A stretch of DNA of 64,000 nt from positions 1-64,000 of the forward strand of contig CALWNQ010000005.1 in NCBI GenBank assembly GCA_944382875.1. The letters run 5' to 3'. The stretch comes from an uncultured Clostridia bacterium (lineage in GTDB: Bacteria > Bacillota > Clostridia > Oscillospirales > Ruminococcaceae). This document shows positions 35,809 to 45,730 of the stretch, in pieces. Position numbers and translations under genes: made by a program. Below the pieces are notes generated by a model. The model saw only the letters and a program-made list of their open reading frames with translations. It ran no database searches and was not told the DNA's origin. Each line of letters starts with the position of its first letter. Position 1 is the first letter of the stretch.

Positions 35809-36999
35809 AAGCTGCCCATCCGTCTGGATAAAAGCTTCCGCAAATGTCATGGTACCGCCATACCGGCCGTCCCCATCAAATCCCGCAAACAGGATGCGTC
35901 CGTTCCAGACTGCCTGCTTCGGCACTGTTTTACACGGAATCTCCGGATTTTCCGGCATCTGCCATCCGGAAAACGGTTCTCTGGAATACCGATACTGTCC
36001 CTTACCGCACAAGCTGAAAATCAGATAGTGCCAGCCATCCTTTTCCAGATAATCGGAACATTCCGGTTCATCCCGGCCGGGCGCGATATAAATCGGTTCC
36101 AGCTCTTGCCATTTCTCCATATCTTTTGAAACCAGATGCGCCAGGCACCCTTTCTCCTCCTCCTCCAGAGAAGTCGTTACAAACATATGGAACAGACCTT
36201 CCTCGTCCCGGACAACCTTGGGATCCCGCGCCGAAGCACCGGTATACCGCCCGCTCAAATGAAAGGAAAACGCCCGGTCTTTCTCAAAATGATAGCCGTC
36301 GGTTGAAACTGACCGGCAGATCGGCGCCGACGAACCATCGCACATCCGAACTGTATAATAGAGATACTGCCGCTCCCCCGCTAAAATCCAGGAACCGGTG
36401 CAAATGGATCCCTCTGCAGGATCGTCAATTTCCACTGCCATCGGATGGATTTCCCAGTGTATAAAATCCGCCGTGGAGATATGTGCCCATTGATGCGCCC
36501 CCCGCCCCCACTTGCTCTGATGATGATGACGGTCCTTCAGATAAAGGACATGGTACCGGCCATTCCAACAATATGGCATACAGTCCCCGACAAAGACATT
36601 TTCCTCCGGCTTCCATCCTTCCGCGCCGGTAAAGCTGCCCAAAACAACAGGTTCCTTCTTTTTGGGCTCCTCCGGTTTGGAAAAGATGGGCTGAATACCG
36701 CCCGGCAAAAATACCGCCCTATCCAACAGACATTTTCCGCACGGCCATTCCTCATCCTTCAGCTTTCCGTTGCAGTATAATTCAATCCGCCACGGGAAAA
36801 GCCGAATCCGAATCGAATCGCCGGGCTTGGCAGCACAGGATAATACCAGCGGCTCCGAACAGAAATCATACCAGAAAGATACCCAAAGAACGCCGTCCCG
36901 CCATTCGCAGAGAGCGGCTGGTTCCCCATCTTTTTCTGCTAAAAACTGGCGCAATTCTTCCGAAACAGTAAAATCCAACTGCATTTTCTGTTTGTTCAT
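35794..36999 (-). CDS. GH32-like beta-propeller glycoside hydrolase
   Basis: A 401-residue protein. Residues from about 125 look like the five-bladed propeller of clan GH-J: GDCMPYCWNGRYHVLYLKDR supplies the nucleophile-like Asp, SARDPKVVRDEEG the RDP motif, and EPECSDYLEKDGWHYLIF the EC acid/base motif. The first 110 residues form a beta-rich domain. Fructan, or sucrose-phosphate-like substrates are typical of the clan; the true substrate is uncertain as the usual WMNDPNG is replaced. No signal peptide. Its ATG overlaps the kinase stop (ATGA), so the two act together. Confidence 0.75.
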   Translation of the reverse strand: MNKQKMQLDFTVSEELRQFLAEKDGEPAALCEWRDGVLWVSFWYDFCSEPLVLSCAAKPGDSIRIRLFPWRIELYCNGKLKDEEWPCGKCLLDRAVFLPGGIQPIFSKPEEPKKKEPVVLGSFTGAEGWKPEENVFVGDCMPYCWNGRYHVLYLKDRHHHQSKWGRGAHQWAHISTADFIHWEIHPMAVEIDDPAEGSICTGSWILAGERQYLYYTVRMCDGSSAPICRSVSTDGYHFEKDRAFSFHLSGRYTGASARDPKVVRDEEGLFHMFVTTSLEEEEKGCLAHLVSKDMEKWQELEPIYIAPGRDEPECSDYLEKDGWHYLIFSLCGKGQYRYSREPFSGWQMPENPEIPCKTVPKQAVWNGRILFAGFDGDGRYGGTMTFAEAFIQTDGQLSFQK

Positions 37000-38369
37000 A
37001 TCAATTCCCCCTGATAATGAATACAGGTTTTTACTTCTTCCACAGAATACAGTCCCGAACAGACCGCCGCGAACAACGACGCCCCGAAAGCAGCCTCTTC
37101 TCTGACAACCGGAATCCGCAGTTCCATCTCAAACACATCCGCCAGCAGTTCCTGCAGCACCGGATTTTTCTGTACCGCGTTGCCCGAAGCCACCAGCATT
37201 TTTGCCTTGTGCTGGCCGCCGGAACGATAAAGGTCGTACAGTTCGCGCGCCATCCCACGAAGGAAGCCCAGCGCCATCTGGCCGGGAGTGAAATTTTCCT
37301 CGCCGATTTCCAGAATACTGCCGCGCAGCTCCGGATTTTTCCGCGTTCCGCAAAAGGTGGTCTGGACCGGCAAAACCGCTTTTTCACGGCGCGCCTTTTC
37401 TGCCAGCTTATTTAAAACAGCATATTGAGATTCCGCTGGAAAGCCGGCTGCCTCTGCATATTCCCGGAAAAACCGTTCCAGCATGGCATATGCCCTTCCG
37501 CCGCAAAGAGCCGAACCGCTGAGCAGGTACCGTTCCCCTACAAACGGCCGCAATTCCAGAGAATCTCCGCTTTTTTCCCCATGTGCTATAAAAGAAATCT
37601 GGCTGCCGGTTCCAAAATTGACCAGAAGCCCCGCTTCCTCTTCCCGCACCGCACCGATAAAGGCGGCCTGATTGTCGCCGATGGCAATGGCAACCGGAAT
37701 TTTTCGGAAATACCCCATAATCAGGCTTTTTCCGGTAACGCTCGGCAGAAAAGCCGGCTCGATTCCAAGCGCTGCCGCCGCTCTTGGCTCAAAAGAACAG
37801 CGTGTGCTGTCAAACAGCCCGAATCCGGCCGCGTTGGAGGCATGGACCACCGGAATCTTGCGGCCAGTCATCCGCATCACCAGATAATCCATAATCGTGC
37901 AGAAAGAAACGGCGTCCTCCGGAACCAGTCCGGCAAGCTGATTATAATAATGGGTGGCAAACCCATATCCCGGTGAGATTTCCCTTCCGGTCCGGCGGCG
38001 GATAATCTCACAGGCAGTATTTCCGCCGGGCAGATGCTCCGCAGCGCGCCCATCCTGCCAGGTCATCAAATTGGATACCGCCTTGCCCTCCGCGTTGATG
38101 TAAACAATCCCGTGCATCTGCCCGGTTACACCGATGGCACCGATTCCAGGATATTCTTCCAAAACTGTTTCCGCCAGCCGGATCGCTGCCGAAATAATCC
38201 GCTCCGGATCCTGTTCGCGCCGGAATTTTTCCAGAAACAAAAGCCCGCTGTCATTTTGAACGGTATCCGCTCCAATCTGTCTCCCGGCTTCCGGATCCGC
38301 CACCGCAGCGCTGATGGTTGTGGTTCCGATATCAAGACCAAGGATTAATCCCCCGTTTGTCTGCTGCAT
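36996..38369 (-). CDS. FGGY-family sugar kinase (sedoheptulokinase-like)
   Basis: A 457-residue ATP-dependent kinase. Phosphate-1 motif LGLDIGTTTISAAV, IGVTGQMHGIVY and the catalytic Asp region SNLMTWQDGRA, then LVNFGTGSQISF and the C-terminal adenosine motif MLVASGNAVQKNPVL place it in the FGGY family; GQMHGI and overall length recall sedoheptulokinases (SHPK/CARKL). Ketose or pentulose kinases are alternatives. GGAGGGG precedes the ATG. It is first in a two-gene operon with the GH32-like gene. Confidence 0.85.
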   Translation of the reverse strand: MQQTNGGLILGLDIGTTTISAAVADPEAGRQIGADTVQNDSGLLFLEKFRREQDPERIISAAIRLAETVLEEYPGIGAIGVTGQMHGIVYINAEGKAVSNLMTWQDGRAAEHLPGGNTACEIIRRRTGREISPGYGFATHYYNQLAGLVPEDAVSFCTIMDYLVMRMTGRKIPVVHASNAAGFGLFDSTRCSFEPRAAAALGIEPAFLPSVTGKSLIMGYFRKIPVAIAIGDNQAAFIGAVREEEAGLLVNFGTGSQISFIAHGEKSGDSLELRPFVGERYLLSGSALCGGRAYAMLERFFREYAEAAGFPAESQYAVLNKLAEKARREKAVLPVQTTFCGTRKNPELRGSILEIGEENFTPGQMALGFLRGMARELYDLYRSGGQHKAKMLVASGNAVQKNPVLQELLADVFEMELRIPVVREEAAFGASLFAAVCSGLYSVEEVKTCIHYQGELI

Positions 38370-38411
38370 ACTACCCCTCCGTTTCTGTCTGCAAACTGCA
38401 TATTCACCTTT

Positions 38412-38440
38412 ATCCTACCAAAAATCCCCATATTTGGCAA
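38412..38440 (-). promoter_or_regulatory. promoter of the kinase/GH32-like operon
   Basis: Minus-strand TTGCCA (38440-38435), 17 bases, TAGGAT (38417-38412). Confidence 0.7.
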
Positions 38441-38488
38441 TAGCTTTGATATAAAATTCGCAAAGAGATTATCTAAACTTCTTTATGA

Positions 38489-38523
38489 AAACAACCGGGA
38501 AGCAGATCACTTCCCGGTCTTTT
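38489..38523 (-). terminator. terminator of the sugar isomerase gene
   Basis: Minus-strand GACCGGGAAG / CTTCCCGG hairpin followed by TTGTTTTC, with A-run on the other side. Confidence 0.75.
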
Positions 38524-39414
38524 TTATTCCTGTGCATCCCAGGGATTGGGGACAAAATCGCCGCCGCGGCACCATTTTAAGTACCGCAAAGAATGAAGCT
38601 GCGCGGTTGCTTCCCATTCATGATTGTAAATCGGATCGTGATATCCCTCGATGCAGATGTCTCCCTCATAGCCATTTCGGTGCAGAATGGAAAAAATCTT
38701 TCTCCAATCCACATCTCCGAATCCCGGTGTCCGCTGCGGTGCAAAATCCACTGCTCCAAAAATCCCATACCGGGCAACCGCCGCCAGATCCACATTGCAA
38801 TCTTTCCCGTGAATATGATGAATCCGACCGGTCGGCGCCCATTCTGTGAGCTGCGCAATCGGATCAATCAGCTGAATGCTCTGATGTCCCGGCTCCCACT
38901 CGAGGCCAAGATTTTTGTCCGGCACCTCGTCAAACATCATTTCCCACGCTTTGGGATTAAATCCGATGTTGCATGTTACCCGATTCCATGTTCCGCCCAT
39001 CGGACAGTTCTCAATCGCAATTTTCAGTCCACGGTCCGCCGCATACCGGGCAAGTTCCCGGAAAACCTCCCCGAATTTCGGGATGGAAGCTTCCACCGGC
39101 TGGTTTTCATAACCACCCGCAAAGGTGGAGACAACCGGCGCGCCAAAATAAGCCGCCGCATCCATACATTCCCGCAGTGTTCTGCGGTGCTCTTCATTTT
39201 CGATAGGATTGCAGTAATACCCCAGCGCCGACACGCGCACATTATTTTCCCGCAGTACCGGATTCAATGTGTCAGCCAGCTTTTTCAGGTCAATTCCACC
39301 CAGTTCCATATGGAAATTCAGCGCAATGCTTTCAAACCCCATCTTCGCGATATGCGGCACCCATTTCTCCGCCCACGGCCCCGGCACACAAGTGCCGATC
39401 CCAATCTGCTTCAT
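38524..39414 (-). CDS. sugar phosphate isomerase/epimerase family protein (AP endonuclease 2-like barrel)
   Basis: A 296-residue TIM barrel of the xylose isomerase-like superfamily. Metal and active-site regions: KIAIENCPMGG, LGLEWEPGHQ, IHHIHGKDCN, and GDICIEGYHDP, with the conserved Glu, Asp and His ligands. Family members include tagatose/psicose epimerases and inosose isomerases; the substrate cannot be fixed. AAAGGAG precedes the ATG. It lies upstream of the kinase operon on the same strand and probably belongs to the same sugar pathway. Confidence 0.85.
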   Translation of the reverse strand: MKQIGIGTCVPGPWAEKWVPHIAKMGFESIALNFHMELGGIDLKKLADTLNPVLRENNVRVSALGYYCNPIENEEHRRTLRECMDAAAYFGAPVVSTFAGGYENQPVEASIPKFGEVFRELARYAADRGLKIAIENCPMGGTWNRVTCNIGFNPKAWEMMFDEVPDKNLGLEWEPGHQSIQLIDPIAQLTEWAPTGRIHHIHGKDCNVDLAAVARYGIFGAVDFAPQRTPGFGDVDWRKIFSILHRNGYEGDICIEGYHDPIYNHEWEATAQLHSLRYLKWCRGGDFVPNPWDAQE

Positions 39415-39550
39415 ACTATCTGCTCCTTTCTGGAATACACACGATCAGTTCCGTTTCTATTATAAAGGAAAAATATAGTCAGTACCAGATGAAAATTTGA
39501 CAGAAATTTATCTTTTTCTTACTTCTTTCTTTCCATTGCAGAAAAACCGC

Positions 39551-39600
39551 TTGACTTTTGTCCGAATTCGGACTATAATCATAATCGTCCGGTTTCGGAC
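39551..39600 (+). promoter_or_regulatory. marR promoter with two palindromic operators
   Basis: TTGACT (39551-39556), 17 bases, TATAAT (39574-39579). The spacer is filled by the perfect palindrome GTCCGAATTCGGAC (39560-39573); a second site GTCCGGTTTCGGAC (39587-39600) lies just after -10. A MarR dimer bound there would block RNA polymerase. Confidence 0.88.
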
Positions 39601-39624
39601 AATTTTTTCACAAAGGATGATGAT

Positions 39625-40098
39625 ATGGAACAGCAGGAACTTTTCGGGCTCTTGATGGAGCTGAACGCTGTTATGAAAGATACCAATGGCATTTATCACC
39701 ACATTACCCGATACCTGGGCCTTTCCGACTGCTCTTTTTGGATTCTTTATCTGCTCCGGGAAAACAGCCAGGAGTATACACAGGCTTCTTTATGTGAACC
39801 GCTTTCCCTGAGCAGGCAAACCGTCAACTCCGCCATCAAATCCCTGGAAGCAGAAGGGTATATCCGGCTGGAATATTCCGCCGGAAACCGGAAAAGCAAG
39901 GTGTTGTACCTTACCGAAAAAGGGCAAAATTTTGCAGACCAAAACATTGATCAAGTGATGCGGGCCGAAATGGAAACGCTCCGGCAGTTTTCCCCCGAAG
40001 AGCAGCGGGAATTCATCCGCCTGAACCGGAAGTATGCCAATTTGCTGCGCCTTCAAACCGCATCCATGATGAACCAAAACCGAAAGGAGTCCCCATGA
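39625..40098 (+). CDS. MarR-family transcriptional repressor
   Basis: A 157-residue winged-helix protein with MarR topology: N-terminal dimerisation helix, recognition region QASLCEPLSLSRQTVNSAIKSLEAEGYIRLEYSAGNRKSKVLYLTEKG with the wing Asp/Arg-type residues, then C-terminal helices. It should bind the two palindromes in its own promoter and be released by a drug-like ligand. AAAGGATG precedes the ATG. It overlaps the exporter gene by four bases (ATGA). Confidence 0.93.
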   Translation: MEQQELFGLLMELNAVMKDTNGIYHHITRYLGLSDCSFWILYLLRENSQEYTQASLCEPLSLSRQTVNSAIKSLEAEGYIRLEYSAGNRKSKVLYLTEKGQNFADQNIDQVMRAEMETLRQFSPEEQREFIRLNRKYANLLRLQTASMMNQNRKESP

Positions 40099-41426
40099 GA
40101 ATCCGTTTATCCGACCATTTCAGCTACGCAAAGCTGCTGCGATTTGTATTTCCATCCATCATTATGATGGTATTTACCTCCATCTACAGCGTTGTAGACG
40201 GACTGTTTGTTTCCAATTTTGCGGGCAAAACCGCCTTTGCCGCCGTCAACCTGATTATGCCGGTTCTAATGGGACTGGGTGCGATCGGCTTTTTGATCGG
40301 AACAGGAGGCAGCGCCCTGGTTTCCAAAACGCTGGGAGAAAAACGCCGGGAAGACGCCAACCGGTATTTTTCCATGCTGATTTTGGTAACAGTGGCAGCC
40401 GGACTCACCTTTACCATTCTGGGACTCATCTTTCTGCGCCCGGTTGCCGCCGCCCTGGGTGCGGAGGGACAGATGCTCCGGGACTGCGTCCTGTATGGGC
40501 GGATTCTCCTTACTTTCCAAACCGCTTTTATGTTGCAATGCGCGTTCCAGAGCTTTCTCGCCGCAGCTGAAAAGCCAAAGCTTGGCTTGTTCTTTACGGT
40601 AGCGGCCGGACTCACCAACATCGTACTGGACGCACTGTTTGTGGGAGTTTTCCGCTGGGGAATCGCGGGCGCTGCGGCCGCCACAGTCATCAGCCAGCTT
40701 GTGGGCGGCGTTCTTCCCATCTTTTATTTTGCAAGGCCGAACGACAGCCTTTTGCGGCTGCACTGGGCAAAACCGGAACTTGCCATTTTATTAAAGGTCA
40801 GCGCCAACGGTTCCTCCGAACTGATGACCAACCTTTCTGCTTCGGTTGTCAACATTCTGTACAACTTCCAGCTGATGCACTTTGCAGGCGAAAACGGCGT
40901 GGCGGCATACGGCGTTATTATGTATGTCAACTTTATCTTTTCCGCGGTCTATTTTGGCTATGCGATCGGTGCGGCTCCAGTGATCAGCTACCATTATGGC
41001 GCGGCCGGATGGCAGGAGCTGAAAAATCTGTTCCGCAAAAGCATCTGCATTACCGCTTTGTTCGGCGCTGTAATGCTCATCAGCTCGGAACTGCTGGCCA
41101 TTCCGCTGTCCGAACTGTTTGTGGGCTATGATCGGGAACTCTGCACCATTACCCGCCATGGGTTCCAAATTTATGCCCTGTCCTTCCTCATCAGCGGATT
41201 CAATGTGTTCAGCTCGGCATTCTTTACCGCACTGAACAACGGCGCAGTTTCCGCCCTGATTTCCTTCCTGCGCACCCTGGTATTCCAAACCGCGGCGATC
41301 CTTATCCTGCCGGTACTTCTTGAGATGGACGGTATCTGGTTCGCGATTGTTGCCGCGGAGCTGCTTGCGCTTGGTGTTTCCTGCTTCTTTTTCTTGAAAA
41401 TGAAAGCCCGGTATCATTACCTGTAA
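40095..41426 (+). CDS. MATE family multidrug exporter, MepA type
   Basis: A 443-residue, 12-TM exporter. FPSIIMMVFTSIYSVVDGLFVSNFAG and MGLGAIGFLIGTGGSALVSKTLGEK match the MepA branch of MATE proteins. In Staphylococcus MepA is controlled by the MarR repressor MepR; here the same marR-mepA order with ATGA overlap supports an inducible drug efflux operon. AAAGGAG precedes the ATG. It differs from the MATE protein at 2.2 kb. Confidence 0.92.
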   Translation: MRIRLSDHFSYAKLLRFVFPSIIMMVFTSIYSVVDGLFVSNFAGKTAFAAVNLIMPVLMGLGAIGFLIGTGGSALVSKTLGEKRREDANRYFSMLILVTVAAGLTFTILGLIFLRPVAAALGAEGQMLRDCVLYGRILLTFQTAFMLQCAFQSFLAAAEKPKLGLFFTVAAGLTNIVLDALFVGVFRWGIAGAAAATVISQLVGGVLPIFYFARPNDSLLRLHWAKPELAILLKVSANGSSELMTNLSASVVNILYNFQLMHFAGENGVAAYGVIMYVNFIFSAVYFGYAIGAAPVISYHYGAAGWQELKNLFRKSICITALFGAVMLISSELLAIPLSELFVGYDRELCTITRHGFQIYALSFLISGFNVFSSAFFTALNNGAVSALISFLRTLVFQTAAILILPVLLEMDGIWFAIVAAELLALGVSCFFFLKMKARYHYL

Positions 41427-41427
41427 A

Positions 41428-41465
41428 AAAACGGATCCCTCCGCCATGGAAGGATCCGTTTTATT
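41428..41465. terminator. bidirectional terminator after the MATE gene
   Basis: AAAAACGGATCC / GGATCCGTTTTA with a 13-base loop between convergent genes. Confidence 0.8.
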
Positions 41466-42600
41466 ATCTGACTGCAATTTCAAACGCTTTGACATTGCCA
41501 AAAGAATCATTTTCCGTCCGGAACACGATACAGATATCCTGCATTCCCAAAAGCTCCGACAAATCGGAAATATCGCTTTCAAACCAGACAAAGTCCCACC
41601 AATCCGCCCCGGTTTTGGTCACTGGAATACTTGCCAGCAACGCTCCCTGGGGATTGCCAAGCCGGACTTCTGCCACGCCCCGGTCCCGGCAGGTCGCAAC
41701 AAGAATCCGGAAGCGGAAAGAACGTCTGTCCTGACCAAAGTTGATCTTTCGGTATATGGCATATGCGTCATTTTTCACTTCGTACAGCAGATCCTGATTG
41801 GATTCCGCGCCGTGCATTACCGAATACTCATTGGCTGGGATGTACTGGTCCGCACAAAACGCCGGAAGCACCCTTTGCCGCATGACAGCGCCTCTGGTTT
41901 CGGAGGTGCTCCACCACTCCAACGTCAAAGCGCTCTCCTTACCGGCAACATAATCCAGCTCGGTAAAATACAACGCAGAGGCATTCATATTGAGTTTTGC
42001 GCTGCACTCCCTGTCATCAGCTTCATCCAATCGGTCGATCAGAACTTTTCCGTCTACCGTCAGACGAACACCACCGTTTTTCCGGATAAACCAGGTATAT
42101 TCCTGTGAATAGCGCGGGAATATATTCCCTTTGAACCGCGCCGAACGGGTTCCCTTGGGCATATCGGACGGCATTTTCCCTTCCGCACACTCGATCAGAC
42201 CGGTAAAATCACGGTTTGCGTAAAATTCAGCTGTAAATCCCGTGCCGTTTGCGATCCGGTCGCGGGGGAAACCGGTAAACGGGCCAACCGGCTTTAACAC
42301 ACTTTCATTGGTGACCGCTCCCGCAAGGAACGAAAAATATTCGCTCAAATCCAGGGTATTCCCGCTTTGCAGGACAAATTCCCGCCCGAGCGGAAAGACT
42401 TTCTGATCTGACGCAGGCTTTCCGTTGGGGAGTACTTTCAGGGTATTAATCCAAAAAGTTTCTTCCCCAAATGTCCGGGTTACGGTAAAGCAGGCCGTTT
42501 TTTTGCTGCGGTTGATCACAAGTTCCGCCCAGAAACGGGGATAATACAGTGGAATCCGCACCACCGTCCCGTCTTTCGGCAGAGTGGGACCAAGAGTTAG
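41464..42600 (-). pseudogene. C-terminal fragment of GH116-type glucosidase (PA14 and CBM6-like domains)
   Basis: An open frame of about 370 residues without a convincing start (a GTG at 42564 or none). It begins with what looks like the end of a catalytic domain (LTLGPTLPKDG, then IPLYYPRFWAELVINR), continues with a PA14 domain (TGFTAEFYANRDFTGL ... VDGKVLIDRLDEAD ... SALTLEWWS) and ends with a CBM6-like beta-sandwich (DAYAIYRKINFGQD ... NVKAFEIAV). It abuts the truncated catalytic fragment but in another frame, so both derive from one gene that has lost an internal segment. Confidence 0.75.
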
Positions 42601-44390
42601 CTGATGGTTTCTTCGGTAATCCGTGAACGCGCCTCATATTCTTCCGCCATTTTTGTATCGTCATTCAGACGGGCCATTTTTGCCGCAACCCGCAGCATCA
42701 GCAGATACACCGTCGCGCTGAAGATAAACAAAGGAGGATGGGTGGCATCGTCATAGGTTGTGCCAAAAATCGGCACCGCGTACTGATTGCAGGTATTTTC
42801 CATAAACTTCATTGCAGCGTTCATCCGGGCGTAGTTCTTGCGGATATAGGAAATGTCGCCAGTTTGGTCATAATTCTTGAGCATCTGAACCATCCAGGCC
42901 CCGGTATTATCCACCATGCTGCCGCCGTCCCAGACGCGGTCGGCATGCCATTTTTCCGGCTCAACCGTATTGATGCCATCGTAGTACAGAATATCCATAT
43001 GGGAAATCTGCCCGCCATCGGACGGATTATCCGAAAACTGTTCATTTTCGGTTGTATCCAGCCCCGGAAAAAGCTTTTGATAAAAAGGATGGGAACACAT
43101 CTTCTGGTCCATCGTGCCGCCCAGTCCACCCATTTCCCCTTCTAGGCTGGAAAAACATCCCCGCTTGGTCAGCACACAGTTGGTAAACAGGGTGTAGCCG
43201 CTGTTGATGATTTTGAGTTTGAGCCAATCCGGCAAACTCGAATCGAGAAGAGGCAGTTGCCATTCGATGGTCCTGATAAAAATTTCTTCCCGCTTCTGGA
43301 TCAAATACCGGCTGAGTTCCCGGATATTACGGAAGAAATTGTGATAATATCGGCCGTAATCCAACCCTTTGCGAAAAGCTTTGGGCGGCATGGCCTCGAT
43401 TTTCTCATAATTCGGCTCCGGCATAAACCAGCTGACAAGAAACCGCACCGTTTTTGTCTCGCCTGCTTTCAGATGGCAAAAAGCCGCTACAGCCCCGGAT
43501 TTGACCGGTTTTACGGGAGATTCCCCGCGATTTTCCACCTCCGCCGTTTGCCCCGAAAATTTACCGGTGCGGGCAAAACGCTGCCACTCTGCCTGGTCTG
43601 TTATCAAACGCTCATTAAAACAGCTGACTTTTACACCCTGACTCTGCTCAGCCAGGATCATAAAATCACTGTTGTAATTTTGCAGCGTCATTTTGCTCGG
43701 AAACAGCTGCCCCGGATCTTTGGCAAATTGATGGATTCCCCGCCAGCCGTACACCGTCGTCTCCTTGCTCTCGGTCTCAGGCGGTTCCATAAAGCACCAG
43801 TCAGCGGAATCTCCCGCAAAATTAAAATCCTTCTCATCAAAACGAACCGTGTCCCGGATACCGCGGCCTATCAGATCCGCCCAGGATAAGGCAATACTGA
43901 CATCCAGCTCCCGCTTGGCAGGATTGGAAAGCTCCACTTCATAAAAAGCGGCCGGCAGGGAAGAATTTTTGCTGTCATGCGGTATCACGCCGGAATACAT
44001 GGTAACTTTGTGCTGCACCTGCAGCGCCCGGCTGTTGGACGGGGTATCAAAATAAAACTGTGCAACCGGGAAAAGGCCCAGATAATGCGAATGGGAAAAA
44101 CCACCCATTCCATGAACAGTCTTATCATCCTTCTGCAGGCGAACCGCAACCGGTTCGGCTCCCTCCTGTTTTTCATACAGGCAGAGAAAGGTCCCCTCGG
44201 GGAAATCCACAAATTCTTTGTGGATATTATTGATACAGGTCCGCGACATCCTGCCATCCGGATTCCATTCAAAATACCCCGCTCCGATTCCACCGAATGG
44301 AACGCCGCTTGGACCTTTCTGGTCATGCAGGTAAAGACTTTCCACTTTCTTCCAATATTGCAACTCCATGCTATATTGCGTACCAACCAA
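42597..44390 (-). pseudogene. N-terminal and partial catalytic fragment of GH116/DUF608 glucosidase
   Basis: About 597 residues. GVPFGGIGAGYFEWNPDGRMSR at the start and GTTYDDATHPPLFIFSATVYLLMLR near the end are typical of GH116 beta-glucosidase/glucosylceramidase-like proteins. The frame stops at SRITEETIS, where intact family members continue for roughly 150-250 more catalytic residues. The downstream frame resumes with the domain's final strands, indicating a deletion plus frameshift near 42600. Start is uncertain: TTG 44390 or ATG near 44369; AAGGAGG is too far upstream of both. Lies behind an AraC regulator. Confidence 0.75.
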
Positions 44391-44500
44391 TCTGTACGCA
44401 ATCCACCTCCTTCAATTCCGGTCATGATACGAATCTCCGTTGGTTTCATTATAACATTTTTTGGAAAAGATAAAAGTCATTATCCTGCACAGAATCGTCA

Positions 44501-45307
44501 TTATCCGTCATATTCCTGCACCGCACGTTTTTGATAATCACGCGGTGAAACTCCTGTCAGCAGCTTGAATTCTCGGTTGAATGTGCGAATGCTCCCGAAT
44601 CCGCAGCGATAAGCAATTTCTGTCATGCTTTTTTCACCCTGCCACAGAAAATCCCGGGCTTTGCTCACTCTTTTACTGATAATGTACTGTTGGATACTCT
44701 GGCCGGATGCTTTTCGGATCAGGCGGTACAGAATGGATTCACTGATATGAAACACCTGCGCGATCCGGGAGATCGAAAGATCTTCCCCCAAATACTGGTC
44801 AATATATTTCAGAATTTCCCGCGTTAAATCGCTGGATCCGGATGGAATCTGGATGCTCCTTCCCCGATACAACAGATGATACGCCGCGTTCAGCAAAGCG
44901 CCTTGCACTTCGCCGGAATGCTCCGCCCCCATAAGCGTCTGTTCTTGAAATATCACTTTGACAAGCGGATCGATCAGTGAATTTTCCCCAATAAATGAAT
45001 CGCCGGCAACTGGATGTGTAATGATCTCCCGCGAAAAAATCATAATTTTTATCACACTATACTTTCCAGCATCTGCAAAAATAGAATGGACGTCCCCGCT
45101 TGCGATCAGAACACACTGACCTTGTTCCGGCTGATACTGCACACCGTTTATGATAATACGAACCGTTCCTTTTTCCATATATAAAAATTCAAAATCTTCA
45201 TGCCAGTGAGCAGGATACACCAAATTTTCCGCATGGATGCAATTTACTGTATAAAGCCGATGCTGACTGCTGTACTCCTTCTGTTCATATGCCTGATCGC
45301 TACCCAT
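44501..45307 (-). CDS. AraC-family regulator with cupin sensor domain
   Basis: A 268-residue protein. Residues 20-110 form a cupin-like arabinose-binding fold (AHWHEDFEFLYMEKGTVRIIINGVQY); the last 100 residues hold two helix-turn-helix motifs (LSISRIAQVFHISESILYRLI and MTEIAYRCGFGSIRTFNREFKLLTGVSPRDYQ). The ATG at 45307 has AAAGGA 7 bases before it; an ATG at 45325 lacks one. It is upstream of, and on the same strand as, the broken GH116 gene and probably controlled it. Confidence 0.92.
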   Translation of the reverse strand: MGSDQAYEQKEYSSQHRLYTVNCIHAENLVYPAHWHEDFEFLYMEKGTVRIIINGVQYQPEQGQCVLIASGDVHSIFADAGKYSVIKIMIFSREIITHPVAGDSFIGENSLIDPLVKVIFQEQTLMGAEHSGEVQGALLNAAYHLLYRGRSIQIPSGSSDLTREILKYIDQYLGEDLSISRIAQVFHISESILYRLIRKASGQSIQQYIISKRVSKARDFLWQGEKSMTEIAYRCGFGSIRTFNREFKLLTGVSPRDYQKRAVQEYDG

Positions 45308-45357
45308 AATTTGATCCTTTAACATTATATTTTTTCACAATCGTATCTTTTTTCTTT

Positions 45358-45386
45358 ATTATAAATAACCTTTTCATCGTTGTCAA
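45358..45386 (-). promoter_or_regulatory. promoter of the AraC regulator gene
   Basis: Minus-strand consensus TTGACA (45386-45381), 17 bases, TATAAT (45363-45358). Confidence 0.85.
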
Positions 45387-45514
45387 TCGGATGAATTCAC
45401 TTTTGCACACTTGTAAAAACTTCCATTTATATTTTCCGCAAAGAAGAGCAGAATACTAAAGCAAACGCCAATCAACCAATTATTTAGTAAGAAAATTGAA
45501 GGAGTGTAACAGTT

Positions 45515-45715
45515 ATGTCTAACTATAGCAGCAACAAACTGGTTGTTCCCCAGGCAAAAGATGCAATGGATCGCTTTAAAATGGAAGCCGCTAACGAAGT
45601 TGGCGTAAACCTGAAACAGGGCTACAACGGCGACCTCACTTCCCGTCAGGCCGGCTCTATCGGCGGCCAGATGGTCAAGAAGATGATTGAGTCCTACGAA
45701 AACTCTCTGAAATAA
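45515..45715 (+). CDS. alpha/beta-type small acid-soluble spore protein
   Basis: A 66-residue SASP that coats and protects DNA in spores. LVVPQAKDAMDRFKMEAANEVGV contains the GPR cleavage region (Phe-Lys-Met-Glu-Ala), and NGDLTSRQAGSIGGQMVKKMI is the conserved DNA-binding half. AAGGAGTG precedes the ATG. A forespore sigma-G promoter is expected but could not be fixed. Together with gpr it supports sporulation. Confidence 0.95.
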   Translation: MSNYSSNKLVVPQAKDAMDRFKMEAANEVGVNLKQGYNGDLTSRQAGSIGGQMVKKMIESYENSLK

Positions 45716-45730
45716 CATTCCGAAAAAAAT

